DNA from: Pseudomonas yangonensis
GTDB taxonomy: Bacteria > Pseudomonadota > Gammaproteobacteria > Pseudomonadales > Pseudomonadaceae
NCBI RefSeq assembly: GCF_009932725.1
Contig: NZ_BLJU01000016.1
Span: 62,001-126,000, forward strand
Direction of reading: 5' to 3'
DNA: 64,000 nucleotides
Below are positions 43,373 to 52,938 of the stretch, in pieces (the first letter of the stretch is position 1; each line of letters begins with the position of its first letter). A program made the position numbers and the translations under genes. The notes beneath the pieces were generated by a model. That model saw nothing but the letters and a program-made list of their open reading frames with translations, did not search any database and was not told the DNA's origin.

Positions 43373-46300
43373 GGATGCTGTTCTCTAGCGCGAAGCAATA
43401 TCCGTTGCAGATTGTCGGCGCTTTGCTGCCAGGTCAGCCAGGGCATCTCAGTGGAGGCAGGCCTGAAACCGTCGAGCTGCCAGGCATTGATGGCTGCAGC
43501 CAGTTGTGCCGGGTTGTCAGCCTGGAAGTAGGCGGCATGCTCGCCAGCGACTTCGCGGAATACCGGGATGTCGCGCGCCAGGATGGGCAGGCCTTTCTGC
43601 GCCGCCTCGATCAGTGGCAGCCCGAAGCCTTCGTCTTCCGAGGCGGCGAGCAAGCCATCGGCTTCGGCGTACAGACGCTCCAGGAACTCGTCGCTGACGC
43701 CATCGAACCAGTGCAGGCGCTTGCCCATCTCCGGGTGTTGACGAAGTAGTTGCATTAGTTCGGGAATATCGCGGCGCTGGTTGTCGTCCAGATCCGTCCA
43801 GCCTTCGCGGCCTACGATCAGCAGGTTTATGTCCACGCCCTGTCGCCACAATTCACCGAACGCCTGAACCGCTTGCAGGTAGCCCTTGCGCGGCTCCAGC
43901 GTGCCGACCATCAGCACGCTGGGGCGCGCGGCGATGCTGGCGAACAGGCGCTCGGCGTTATCCGGGAGGCCGAGCGTGGGAGCGGAGCCGGAGAGGTCGG
44001 CGCCATGATGAGAGTAATCGATGGCCAGGGTTTCGGCTCGGGCCGGGCGCTCCTGGCGCAACCATGCTCGCAGCTCCTCGCTGACGGTACGGGTCACGCA
44101 AATAATGCCGTCGAGCGCGATGGCGTGTTCCAGCCAACGCCCGAAATGCTGCTGCGACTGTGCGGGAAAAAGTTCGGGACGTGTCACTGGCAGCAAATCG
44201 TGGAGCAACAGGTGGCAGCTCACGCCCTGCTCGCGCAGATGTTCGTACAATCCGCTCTGGCTGGCCCGTACCAGGGCCTCGCCGGAGTAGTCGAGGGCAA
44301 TGAGGCGATCACCTGGGCGGCAGGCGATGCCGCGATCCGGCACGACGGCCTCGATGCCGAGCATGCGGCAGGTGTAGGCATTAGCCAGGCGATAGTGCCA
44401 GCGCCCATCCTGGTGTGTGAGGTAGACCGGCTCTACGCGATAGCCTTCTGGTGGCGATTGCAGCAGGGCAAGCGTCAGGGCGCGGGCAACCCGCTCGATG
44501 CCAGTGCGTCGTTCCGACTGCGCGGTGGCGGTGATATCGATGTAGATACACGGCTGGTGCAGGCTGATCGGCTGAGACGGCATCAACTGTTCGGCCACCG
44601 CCAGTAGGGTGTTTCGATGCAGCGGCTGAGGCAATTTGCCTAGCGCCTTGAGTTGCAGCTGGCGGCTGGCTTGCTGCTCGGCGATCACCCGGCTGATGGC
44701 TTGCTGATAGAGCGCCGCACAATGTTGCGGCGCGTGCTGCTGCTCGATGATTGCGCGCGCTCGCTGGCCAAGCGTCTGGCGCCGCTCGGCGTCATTGCCA
44801 AGCGCCTGCAGCGCGGCGGTCAGGGCTTCGTCGGTGAAGTCATCGGCAATGCGATAGACGCTGTCGCCGATGAGGTCGGCCATGCTGCCGTTGGCGTTGA
44901 CGATGGTCGGTAGGCAGTGGTTCATGCAGTCGAGAACCGCAGCAGAGGTTTCCCCACGCGACAGTGCGCGCAACTGCACGGCCATGTCGGCGGCACCGAG
45001 ATACAGCCGATAATGCTCGCTATCCACCCGGCCCGTGATGCGAATCCGATCCTGCAGGCCGCTCTGGGCAATGGCGGCACGCAATTTCTGTGCATAGGCG
45101 CTCTGGCCAAGTTCGCCTACGAAAATCAGGTAGCTGTTGTCATGCTGCGCCAGGGTGCTGGCCAGCCACGCCTGCAGCAGGCGGTGGTTGAGTTTGGTTT
45201 CGCCCAGTTGGCCGTAGCTGCACAGGATGAAGGCATCGGTGGGCAGGTGCAGCCTCTGGCGGATGACGTTCTTGTCACTCAGCGCGGCGGGCGCCCGTAG
45301 CAGAGGGATGGTGTGCCAGTCTGCGCCGGCGTGCGGCCCGTACCATTGCTGGGCAAGGCGAATGGACACCTCGCCATGAACGATGATCCCGGTCGCACTC
45401 TCGATGATGCTGCGGTTGAATGGGTAGGTGTAGGCGATCTGCGCGCTGCCAGCTCCCTCCAGGCATTCCCTGAGGGCCAGGTAACCATGGCTGTATTGCA
45501 GTTCGCGCAGTTTGACGCCACGGTGCTCGGGTAACTGTTCGAGCGCCCAGATCAGGCCGCTGAGGTAGAAATCATGCAGCACGACAATGCCGGGCACGTC
45601 GTCGAGCAGTGCCACCATCCAGTCGTGATAGGCCGAGTTGCCGATATGGTAGAGCACCGCATCGAAATCACCGGCGTGCTCACGTAACCAGGCCGCGTCA
45701 TGAATCGGGTAGGTATCTGCCGGCTGCAGCGGGTCGAGCTTGGGCTGATTGACGATGACGTCGATACGATAGTGTTCTGCCAGTGCAGGTAACAGCTCGG
45801 CGCTGTAATCGGCGATGCCGGTGTGCTCGGGCGGCAGTGGCGATACGAATGCCAGGCGGGGCTTGCCTGCCGGCGCAGGACGGTCGACCTGCTGCAAGGA
45901 GGCCAGGTGGCGCTGCAGGCGCACGACCTGGGGCGCATAGCCATCCTGCAGGGTATCCTGCTGCAGGGCATTGCGGCTGAGGGCCAATTCCAGGCGTTGC
46001 AGCCTGGCATTGAGCGCTGGCATTCGGTTGAGTACTTTGCGTGCCGCGCCGGCAACGGTTGGGTTGCGTCGTGCACAGGCGATGGCCAGGCCAAGCGGTC
46101 GCAAGGCAAAGCGGGCAAGCCCGCGCATATTGCCATGGCGCATGAAGTCGGTGAACTCGCGCAGCGGCCGGGTGATGCGCCAGGAGCGGCTGCTGTAAAT
46201 CTGTGCCAGCAGCGCCTCGGTACGCTCGATATGTTGCGCGTGCAGCGCATGGCGCTCGGCAAGTTGCTCGATCTGTGCCTGCAGGGCGCTCAGCTGTTGA

Positions 46301-47097
46301 GTGTGCCGGGCGTCCTGTTGCTCGCGCTGTTGCTCGCGCTGAAGCAGTTGCAGGTGCTGCTGGTCATGGCGCAGAGCCAGCGATTGCAGGCTGAGGCCAT
46401 ATTCATGTTGCAGCAGCGTGCTCAATTCATCATCGCTTCGCTCGCCTGCCTTGCGTGCGATGACGGCATAGTCCGGACTGGCTCCATACAGCACTTGCCA
46501 GAGGCCGATGAAGGCTTCGGGGTTATGCAGGGCCGGGTCCTCTTGCAGGCGCAGTATGCTGCTCTGCGGAAAGCCGGCGTGCTGGCAGAGGAACTCCAGA
46601 AACAACGAGGGAACGGGGCGTTGATGGGTCGGGTCCAGGTAGAAGCTGTTGGTGCCGACCAGCAGGTTCTCGCTATTGGGCGTTTCCATGATCAGCAGGC
46701 CGCCCGGTACGAGTACCCGACGTGCTTCGTCGATCAACTCGCGCAGGTAATCGAACTCCAGGTGTTCGACCACATGAAAGGCGGACACCAGATCCAGGCT
46801 CTCGGCCGGCAACTCGCGCAGGGCGCTGAGCGCGTCCTGATTGCGTGCCTGTAAGCCGGATTCATGGCAGGCTCGGAGCATTTCGTCATCGAGGTCGACC
46901 CCCTGCGCGCTGATGCCCTCGTCCTGCAAGACCCGCAGCCATTCACCACGACCGCAGCCAATATCGAAGCCCCGGGCCTTGGGGTTTTGCTGCCGCAGGG
47001 CTTGCAGAAAGGGCCGGTAGATGGCCAGGCGGCGCTGAATCTCGTCCACTGGCGCGCGAAAGCGCTCTTCCAGTGCTCGGTAAAAGGTGTCACTCAT
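43369..47097 (-). CDS. Methyltransferase / coiled coil / double GT4 fusion protein
   Basis: A 1242-residue protein. Residues about 1-200 are a class I SAM methyltransferase with FDIGCGRGEWL, a GVDLDDEML motif and VSAFHVVEHL. A Gln/Leu/Glu/Arg-rich coiled-coil stretch follows (about 240-310). The first GT4 domain starts near 412 (RLAFVSPLPPEHTGIADYS) and the second near 849 (YIDITATAQSERRTGIERV, then VGTLEPRKGYLQAVQ and SEDEGFGLPLIEAAQ). In ABC-exported O-polysaccharide systems (E. coli O9, P. aeruginosa A-band) a methyltransferase-type terminator with coiled coil controls chain length, and WbpX/WbdA-type GT4s polymerise. This protein appears to join both roles. It overlaps wzt by 8 bp and the acyltransferase by 4 bp. 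Confidence 0.88.
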   Translation of the reverse strand: MSDTFYRALEERFRAPVDEIQRRLAIYRPFLQALRQQNPKARGFDIGCGRGEWLRVLQDEGISAQGVDLDDEMLRACHESGLQARNQDALSALRELPAESLDLVSAFHVVEHLEFDYLRELIDEARRVLVPGGLLIMETPNSENLLVGTNSFYLDPTHQRPVPSLFLEFLCQHAGFPQSSILRLQEDPALHNPEAFIGLWQVLYGASPDYAVIARKAGERSDDELSTLLQHEYGLSLQSLALRHDQQHLQLLQREQQREQQDARHTQQLSALQAQIEQLAERHALHAQHIERTEALLAQIYSSRSWRITRPLREFTDFMRHGNMRGLARFALRPLGLAIACARRNPTVAGAARKVLNRMPALNARLQRLELALSRNALQQDTLQDGYAPQVVRLQRHLASLQQVDRPAPAGKPRLAFVSPLPPEHTGIADYSAELLPALAEHYRIDVIVNQPKLDPLQPADTYPIHDAAWLREHAGDFDAVLYHIGNSAYHDWMVALLDDVPGIVVLHDFYLSGLIWALEQLPEHRGVKLRELQYSHGYLALRECLEGAGSAQIAYTYPFNRSIIESATGIIVHGEVSIRLAQQWYGPHAGADWHTIPLLRAPAALSDKNVIRQRLHLPTDAFILCSYGQLGETKLNHRLLQAWLASTLAQHDNSYLIFVGELGQSAYAQKLRAAIAQSGLQDRIRITGRVDSEHYRLYLGAADMAVQLRALSRGETSAAVLDCMNHCLPTIVNANGSMADLIGDSVYRIADDFTDEALTAALQALGNDAERRQTLGQRARAIIEQQHAPQHCAALYQQAISRVIAEQQASRQLQLKALGKLPQPLHRNTLLAVAEQLMPSQPISLHQPCIYIDITATAQSERRTGIERVARALTLALLQSPPEGYRVEPVYLTHQDGRWHYRLANAYTCRMLGIEAVVPDRGIACRPGDRLIALDYSGEALVRASQSGLYEHLREQGVSCHLLLHDLLPVTRPELFPAQSQQHFGRWLEHAIALDGIICVTRTVSEELRAWLRQERPARAETLAIDYSHHGADLSGSAPTLGLPDNAERLFASIAARPSVLMVGTLEPRKGYLQAVQAFGELWRQGVDINLLIVGREGWTDLDDNQRRDIPELMQLLRQHPEMGKRLHWFDGVSDEFLERLYAEADGLLAASEDEGFGLPLIEAAQKGLPILARDIPVFREVAGEHAAYFQADNPAQLAAAINAWQLDGFRPASTEMPWLTWQQSADNLQRILLRAREQHP

Positions 47098-48307
47098 GGT
47101 GCTGTGTACACTCCAGATTCGCGCCTAGCCAGGCCACACCGGCAAACTCGGGGTGGCCCTGGTTGATGACTTCAAACATGATGGCGCGCTCCTGCCACGC
47201 ATAATTGCGGTCGATATGACCGTTACGGCTGTGCAGGGCTAGCGTGATGGAATAGGTGCCGGGGCCGATGCTGGCATCGAACTCGAAGTCCCAGCACAGC
47301 TGTTGGCCGGGTTGGGGCGCCTCGGCGATCTGTTGCAGGTGGCGGGTATTGGTGCCGAATACATCCTGCCCGTAACGGTCCTTGATGAGAAAACCGATTA
47401 CCACGTCAGGCACGGCCTGCTTGCAATGGGCAGTTACCCTCAGATTCACGCGCTGGCCGACGTCGATCTTTTCCACCGGTCGACCGTCGGCGAGCAACGA
47501 AATCTCACCGAATACCAATTCTCCCGTGCCCGATAGCAAGGCTTTGGCCTGCGGGTCGTAGGTGATCTTTTGCTCCTGGTGAGCAGCGAGCATGGCATTG
47601 TAGTAGTCCATCACCTGGTCGGGCTCGCCTTGCATGACTACGCGGCCATGTTCCAACAGGATGGCGCGGTCGCAGATGCTCTGGATGGCCTGCTTGTCGT
47701 GACTCACCAGCAATATGGTGGTGCCTTCACGAGAAAACTGGCGGATGCGCTCGAAGCTCTTGTGCTGGAAGTAGGCATCGCCCACCGACAGTGCCTCATC
47801 GACGATCAGTATGTCCGGGCGCCAGGCGGTAGCCACCGCGAATGCAAGACGCACCTGCATGCCGCTGGAGTAGGTGCGCACCGGCTGATCGATGTAATCA
47901 CCGATTTCGGAAAACGCGTGGATGTCGTCTATCAGCTCAGTCACCTGCAGGGCCGTGTATCCCATCAGCCCGGCGACGTGATAGACGTTCTGGCGGCCAC
48001 TGAGGTCCGGGTGGAAGCCCATGCCCAGCTCGAGAATGGCAGCGATGCGACCACGCACGGCGAGGCTGCCGACCGTCGGCTTGAGGGTGCCGGTGATGAT
48101 CTTGAGCAGCGTGCTCTTGCCCGCGCCGTTGAGTCCTATGAGGCCGACGGTTTCACCGGCCCCGAGCGTGAAGGAGATATCACGCAGCGCCCAGTGCTCT
48201 TCGGCCCCCGGCGTGGGGATGCCCAGCCAGGACAATACGCGGTGGCGCTCGCGTCGGTATTGCCTGAACACTTTGCCCAGATTGGTTATCTGCAACATTG
48301 CACTCAT
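47090..48307 (-). CDS. wzt: Polysaccharide ABC exporter ATPase (Wzt) with carbohydrate-binding domain
   Basis: A 405-residue protein. The nucleotide-binding domain (about 1-240) has Walker A GLNGAGKSTLLK near residue 55, signature YSSGMQVRLAF near 145 and Walker B DILIVDEALSVGD. The C-terminal part (about 270-405, GELVFGEISLLADGRP) is the Wzt-C type beta-sandwich that recognises the modified non-reducing end of the polymer before export. With Wzm it moves undecaprenyl-linked polysaccharide to the periplasm. Start overlaps the wzm stop (ATGAGT); end overlaps the fusion gene whose methyltransferase may create the recognised cap. Confidence 0.93.
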   Translation of the reverse strand: MSAMLQITNLGKVFRQYRRERHRVLSWLGIPTPGAEEHWALRDISFTLGAGETVGLIGLNGAGKSTLLKIITGTLKPTVGSLAVRGRIAAILELGMGFHPDLSGRQNVYHVAGLMGYTALQVTELIDDIHAFSEIGDYIDQPVRTYSSGMQVRLAFAVATAWRPDILIVDEALSVGDAYFQHKSFERIRQFSREGTTILLVSHDKQAIQSICDRAILLEHGRVVMQGEPDQVMDYYNAMLAAHQEQKITYDPQAKALLSGTGELVFGEISLLADGRPVEKIDVGQRVNLRVTAHCKQAVPDVVIGFLIKDRYGQDVFGTNTRHLQQIAEAPQPGQQLCWDFEFDASIGPGTYSITLALHSRNGHIDRNYAWQERAIMFEVINQGHPEFAGVAWLGANLECTQHHE

Positions 48308-49098
48308 AGTGCGTCCACCACTTCTTCAATGCCGCGGCGGTAGAGAAATACCGCCAGAATCATCGCCAGCACGGCGAACGCAACGGGGTAGAGTAACGCC
48401 GACAGATCAGGCGCCCGCCCGAATACCAGTACTGCCTGGTAGGCCTGAACGATCGCCGTGAGTGGGTTGTAGGAAAGTGCCAGTTGAGCGGTAGGTGGCA
48501 TTACGTCAAGGGTATAGACGATAGGGGTCAGCCAGAAACCGAACTGCAGCCCGATTCCCACGAGCTGTCCTATGTCACGCATGAAGACGTTGAGAATGCT
48601 GATTGCCAGGCCGAGCCCGGCCGCCAGGAAGATTACCAACCCGTACAGCACAGGCAGCCAGATCAGGCTGGCTAAGACATTGTGGCCAAGTACGACGAAG
48701 ATCAGCAGGATGGCCAGCAGAAGCAGCAGGTTATTGATGATGGCGCTCCCCAGCGCAGCGATGGGCAGGGCCAGCCTGGGAAACGCCATCTTCTTGATCA
48801 GGTTGCTGTTGTCGATGAATACGCCGAGGCTACGTCCGACGATGTCGGAAAACAGCGACCAGGCTAGAATCCCGGACATCAGGTAGATCGGGTAGGCATG
48901 CTCGGACTGCACGCCGGGAAACCTGGCCTGCATGAACATGGATAGTACGAATGCGTAAATGGCGGCCTGGGCCAGAGGCAGTAGAACGATCCATACAAGC
49001 CCCAGCCGGCTTCTGACCACTCGCGCCATGAACTCATTGCGAATCGAGCTCTTGATGAAATGGCGTGCGGACCATATTTGCGCGACTTTTCTGTTCAA
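48304..49098 (-). CDS. wzm: Polysaccharide ABC exporter permease (Wzm)
   Basis: A 264-residue ABC-2 type permease with six hydrophobic helices, including VWIVLLPLAQAAIYAFVLSM and the LLLLLAILLIFVVLGH stretch, and ending GIEEVVDAL. It forms the membrane channel of the O-polysaccharide exporter with Wzt. There is an 83-bp gap to gmd that contains a hairpin, and a 4-bp overlap with wzt. P. aeruginosa uses an equivalent Wzm/Wzt pair for the A-band (common) polysaccharide. Confidence 0.92.
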   Translation of the reverse strand: MNRKVAQIWSARHFIKSSIRNEFMARVVRSRLGLVWIVLLPLAQAAIYAFVLSMFMQARFPGVQSEHAYPIYLMSGILAWSLFSDIVGRSLGVFIDNSNLIKKMAFPRLALPIAALGSAIINNLLLLLAILLIFVVLGHNVLASLIWLPVLYGLVIFLAAGLGLAISILNVFMRDIGQLVGIGLQFGFWLTPIVYTLDVMPPTAQLALSYNPLTAIVQAYQAVLVFGRAPDLSALLYPVAFAVLAMILAVFLYRRGIEEVVDAL

Positions 49099-49128
49099 AC
49101 GGCAGGAAACCTCTGTGTTGAGACCGGC

Positions 49129-49159
49129 GCCGACGTTAGCGGGTCTCGTTAACGTCGGC
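49129..49159 (-). other. Hairpin between gmd and wzm
   Basis: GCCGACGTTA and TAACGTCGGC form a perfect 10-bp stem with an 11-base loop in the gap between gmd and wzm. No T-run follows on the minus strand. It may be a processing or attenuation site that sets different levels for the exporter and the genes upstream. Confidence 0.5.
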
Positions 49160-49181
49160 TATGTAGCATCGGGGCGTTGGA

Positions 49182-50228
49182 TCAGAAGGACTTGCCCGTT
49201 CTGACGCGCTCCAGATCCGCCTTGACCATCAGATCGCAAAGCTGCTCGAGGGTGGTATGCGGCTTCCAGCCAAGCACGTCCTGAGCCTTTTGCGGGTTGC
49301 CGATCAGCAGTTCCACCTCGGCGGGGCGGTAGAAGCGCGGGTTGACCTGTACCAGCGTCTTGCCGCTATTCACGTCGACGCCTCGCTCGTCTTCACCGCT
49401 GCCGCTCCACTCAAGCTGTATGTCCACGGCCTTGAACGCCATATTGACGAAATCACGCACGGTTTCGGTGCGATTGGTGGCGATAACGAAGGTGTCCGGC
49501 TCATCGGCCTGGAGCATGCGCCACATCAGGTCGACGTACTCCTTGGCGTAACCCCAGTCACGCTTGGCATCGAGGTTGCCAAGTTCCAGCATGTCCTGTT
49601 TGCCAAGGGCAATGCGGGCAACACTGTCGGTGATCTTGCGGGTGACGAACTCTTTGCCGCGCAGCGGAGATTCATGGTTGAAGAGGATGCCGCTGGTGCC
49701 GAAGATGTCGTAGGACTCGCGGTAGTTGATGGTCATCCAGTGTGCATACAGTTTGGCAACGCCGTAAGGGCTGCGCGGGTAGAACGGGGTCGACTCGACC
49801 TGCGGCGTTTCCTGGACCTTGCCGAACATCTCCGAGGTAGATGCCTGGTAGAAACGAATCTTCGGATTGATGATGCGAATCGCCTCGAGCATGTTCACGG
49901 CGCCCATGCCGGTGATCTCAGCGGTGGTCAGCGGTTGCCCAAAGGAAACGCCGACGAAGCTCTGTGCCGCGAGGTTGTAGACCTCGTCCGGCTCTGCCAT
50001 CTGCAGAAGTCTGATGCTGGCGCTCAGGTCGGTGAGGTCATGCTCAACGAGTTCGAGGCTGGGATGCTCGGCGATGCCCAGTTCTTCGATACGCCAGAAA
50101 TTCACCGAGCTGGTGCGGCGATAAGTGCCGAAAACCTTGTAGCCCTTCTCGATAAGAAAGGCAGCCAGATAGGCACCATCCTGCCCAGTGATACCGGTTA
50201 TAACTGCGGTTCTACTATGCATGCTCAT
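49182..50228 (-). CDS. gmd: GDP-mannose 4,6-dehydratase
   Basis: A 348-residue extended SDR. The NAD(P) motif is GITGQDGAYLA, the catalytic set is STSEMFGK and SPYGVAK (Tyr/Lys), and DWGYAKEYVDLMW is the typical Gmd sequence. It converts GDP-D-mannose to GDP-4-keto-6-deoxy-D-mannose, the precursor of GDP-D-rhamnose, GDP-L-fucose or GDP-perosamine. No reductase (Rmd/WcaG) or aminotransferase follows in this window, so the product is not fixed; the dehydratase may be bifunctional or the partner may lie elsewhere. The start at 50228 overlaps the stop of the type I outer-membrane gene (ATGA); ATG 50222 is the alternative with better spacing. Confidence 0.95.
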   Translation of the reverse strand: MSMHSRTAVITGITGQDGAYLAAFLIEKGYKVFGTYRRTSSVNFWRIEELGIAEHPSLELVEHDLTDLSASIRLLQMAEPDEVYNLAAQSFVGVSFGQPLTTAEITGMGAVNMLEAIRIINPKIRFYQASTSEMFGKVQETPQVESTPFYPRSPYGVAKLYAHWMTINYRESYDIFGTSGILFNHESPLRGKEFVTRKITDSVARIALGKQDMLELGNLDAKRDWGYAKEYVDLMWRMLQADEPDTFVIATNRTETVRDFVNMAFKAVDIQLEWSGSGEDERGVDVNSGKTLVQVNPRFYRPAEVELLIGNPQKAQDVLGWKPHTTLEQLCDLMVKADLERVRTGKSF

Positions 50229-51607
50229 TCCGTTGTTTTCCGCTCGAGGGCACGCGCTTCTTCATTGCTCTGCGCAAGCCATTGATTGACATTTTCGATG
50301 CTGCTCTCGCTTAAACCACCAGCCCAGCGATTGAGAGACAGCAGGCCATTGATGAAGTCATATTGCGACTTGAGAAGGTCACGGCGTGCCTTGTATTCGT
50401 TCTGCACGCTGGTAAGCACGTCGACGGCATTGACCACGCCGAAGCTGAATCCTTTTTCGGCGGCAATGCTCGATTGCTCGGCAGATTCAAGTGCATTGCG
50501 CGAGGCTTTGACCTTCTCGACGCTTGCCTGGATGCTCAGATAGGCGCTGGTGGTTTCCTTCAGAATCTGCCTGCGCACCCCTTCGAGTTGCTGCTCGGCG
50601 GTAATTTGATCGTTATAGAGGGCGCGCACCCTGGCCGAGGTAGAGCCACCGCTGTAAAGCGGGATTTGCACACCAAGTGTGGCAACATAGGTGTCGGTTC
50701 GAGGGGCGAGGGTATTGTCATAACCCACATCGCTTCGTTGAGCGCTCAGCCCCAGGCTCAGGCTTGGGTAATGGCCGCCACGGGCCTCACGCAACGCAGC
50801 GTTGGCCGCGGAAACCCCGCTTTGCTGAGCCCTCAGGGCCGGGCTTGCATTCAACGCGCGCTCGGCCCAGGACTCCAGAGAGCCAGGCGGCACCTGGAGC
50901 TCGACATCTTCTCGGATTCGGCTCAGGCGCTCATTCACGGGGCGTCCTACCAGTTCGGCGAGCGCTTCGCGGCTCAGACGCACTTGGTTGCGTGCCTCGA
51001 CCTCCTGCGCAGCCAGAGCATCGACACGAGCCTTGAGATCCAGCACGTCGGTGACCATTGCCATCTGGCGTGAATAGAGTGCATTGACTCGGTCAAGGTT
51101 CTTCTGAGTAGCACGGCGCTCAGCCATGACCAGTTCAAGTTCGTCGTCGGACGCCAGGGCTACGAAGTAACGTTGGGCCAGTTCGATAGTGGCCTCTGCC
51201 TGCGCATCGGTAGACTCGAATTCGCTCTGCTTGGCAAGTTCCTTGAATTTCTGATAACGCTCCCAGGCTTCCTTGTTGTAGAGGTGCTGGCTGAGGCTCA
51301 GAGCGTAGCGATCGTTGTTGTACTGCTCGCGAGTCCGTTCGTCATCGCGGCTGGTGCGGTTGAAGCTGGTGTTGGCGCTCACCTGCGGCAGCAGTGCTCC
51401 GAATGCTTCTCGCTCGCGCTCGCGCCCTGCCTGGGCGCGCGCGAAGGCCATGAGCACTCGTGGATCCTCCAGCCGCGACTCGCGATAGAGTTGCACCAGG
51501 TCGGCACTGTAGGTATTGGCGCTTACACCAGCGGATGCGGGCTCGGGGGCAGCGGCGTGAGCCGCAACACTGATACCTAATGTCAGCAGGAAAAACAGGC
51601 GGTGCAT
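50225..51607 (-). CDS. Type I secretion outer-membrane channel (TolC/AprF-like)
   Basis: About 460 residues. The N-terminus MHRLFFLLTLGISVAAHA is a Sec signal peptide. The mature part is made of helical repeats characteristic of the outer-membrane efflux protein family, with paired segments LIQ/LVQLYRESRLEDPRV and QIPLYSGGSTSARVRA in the first and second halves. Start 51607 was chosen for the GAGGA six bases upstream; ATG 51610 overlaps the stop of the membrane-fusion gene (TGATG). It completes a dedicated type I exporter with the two upstream genes, in addition to the general TolC encoded at 56.1 kb. It is coupled downstream to gmd. Confidence 0.9.
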   Translation of the reverse strand: MHRLFFLLTLGISVAAHAAAPEPASAGVSANTYSADLVQLYRESRLEDPRVLMAFARAQAGREREREAFGALLPQVSANTSFNRTSRDDERTREQYNNDRYALSLSQHLYNKEAWERYQKFKELAKQSEFESTDAQAEATIELAQRYFVALASDDELELVMAERRATQKNLDRVNALYSRQMAMVTDVLDLKARVDALAAQEVEARNQVRLSREALAELVGRPVNERLSRIREDVELQVPPGSLESWAERALNASPALRAQQSGVSAANAALREARGGHYPSLSLGLSAQRSDVGYDNTLAPRTDTYVATLGVQIPLYSGGSTSARVRALYNDQITAEQQLEGVRRQILKETTSAYLSIQASVEKVKASRNALESAEQSSIAAEKGFSFGVVNAVDVLTSVQNEYKARRDLLKSQYDFINGLLSLNRWAGGLSESSIENVNQWLAQSNEEARALERKTTE

Positions 51608-51609
51608 CA

Positions 51610-52926
51610 TCAATCCTCGATCAGCGAGCGCGCTACCGCATTGGTGATCGGCTGCATGATGTATTGAAGAAGGGTGCGGTCACCTGTGTTGATGAGGACT
51701 TCGGCAGGCATTCCGGGCTGCAGTTTTAGCGAGCCCAGCGTCCGTGTACCTCTTTCGGTCAGGCTCACGCGAGCGAGGTAATACGGCATGCCCGTCTGCT
51801 CGTTGATCAGTCGGTCGCCAGAGACATGGTTGACTGTGCCTTCCATAACCGGAGTCGCGCTGCCAAACGCACTGAACCTGATGTCTGCGGTCTTGCCGGG
51901 CGCCACGCGGTCAATGTCCACAGGCGAGACCTGCGCTTCCACGACCAGATCGGAAACCGACGGCACGATATCCAGCAGAGGGGTCGCCGGGCTGACCACG
52001 CCCCCGATGGTGTGTACCTTCATGCCGATGATCATGCCGTCATCAGGGGCTCGGATCACGATCCGTCTGAGCCTTTCCTCTAGGGCCGACATGCGCTCCT
52101 GAAGGTCGAAAACGCGGGTCTGGACTTCAGCCAACTGGGCGACGACGTCCGAGCTGAAATCCTTGTTCAGTTGTACGATCTGCAGCTCCGTCTCGCTGAT
52201 CTGCAGTTTTGTCTTGGTAATCTGCGAGCCGTGATCGGCTATCTCGGCGCGCTCCATGTCGAGCCGGCGCTGCTGATCGAGCAGGCGCTGCTTGTCGACG
52301 AAGCCTTCAGCTAGTAGCTCGGTGAGCTCGCCAATTTCGCCCTGATAGGATTTCTCAAGATTTCGTTTGGTCGCGATCATGGACTGCAGGCCGCGGATCT
52401 GCTCGTGCAACTGGCCTATGCGCTTCTCCAGCACGGAGACTTCGCCAAGGCGTGAGCCACGGCGCGCGTTGAATACCTGAGTCTCCCCCTCGCGAGCCTC
52501 ACGGGCGCGCTGGCTGTTGATTTCCAGCATATTGCTGAAGTCAATCTCCGGCAGTTCGTCGCGCTCGGCACGCAGGCGTGCCTCCATGGCCTGGGCTGCG
52601 ATCAACTGACTACTGATCATTCCGTACTCGGCACGCACTTGCGTGTCATCGAGCACTATCAGTGGGTCTCCGGCTTTCACGACATCGCCATCTCGAGCAT
52701 GCAACTCCTTGACGATACCTCCCTCGAGATGTTGAACGGTCTTGCGGTAGGTTTGTACGGTGACGACGCCAGGTGCTAGCGCAGCGCTGCCAAGGGGCGC
52801 AAAGACAGCCCAGGTGCCGAACAGGCCAAACGCCACGAACACGATAAGCATACCTATGGTGCGAGGTTTGCGGTCGGAGATTGGCAGGTCGGAAAAACTG
52901 CTGTCGAGGGTTGGGGTGGTACTCAT
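51610..52926 (-). CDS. Type I secretion membrane-fusion protein (HlyD/AprE-like)
   Basis: A 438-residue periplasmic adaptor with one N-terminal membrane helix (MLIVFVAFGLFGTWAVFAPL). The biotinyl-lipoyl-like half is KELHARDGDVVKAGDPLIVLDD, followed by a long coiled-coil hairpin (about 110-290) and the second half APDDGMIIGMKVHTIGGVV. Residues about 300-430 form the beta-barrel and C-terminal domains. It bridges the ABC protein and the outer-membrane channel. The ATG has GAGGT four bases upstream, 12 bp after the ABC gene. Confidence 0.92.
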   Translation of the reverse strand: MSTTPTLDSSFSDLPISDRKPRTIGMLIVFVAFGLFGTWAVFAPLGSAALAPGVVTVQTYRKTVQHLEGGIVKELHARDGDVVKAGDPLIVLDDTQVRAEYGMISSQLIAAQAMEARLRAERDELPEIDFSNMLEINSQRAREAREGETQVFNARRGSRLGEVSVLEKRIGQLHEQIRGLQSMIATKRNLEKSYQGEIGELTELLAEGFVDKQRLLDQQRRLDMERAEIADHGSQITKTKLQISETELQIVQLNKDFSSDVVAQLAEVQTRVFDLQERMSALEERLRRIVIRAPDDGMIIGMKVHTIGGVVSPATPLLDIVPSVSDLVVEAQVSPVDIDRVAPGKTADIRFSAFGSATPVMEGTVNHVSGDRLINEQTGMPYYLARVSLTERGTRTLGSLKLQPGMPAEVLINTGDRTLLQYIMQPITNAVARSLIED

Positions 52927-52938
52927 GTCTACCTCGGC

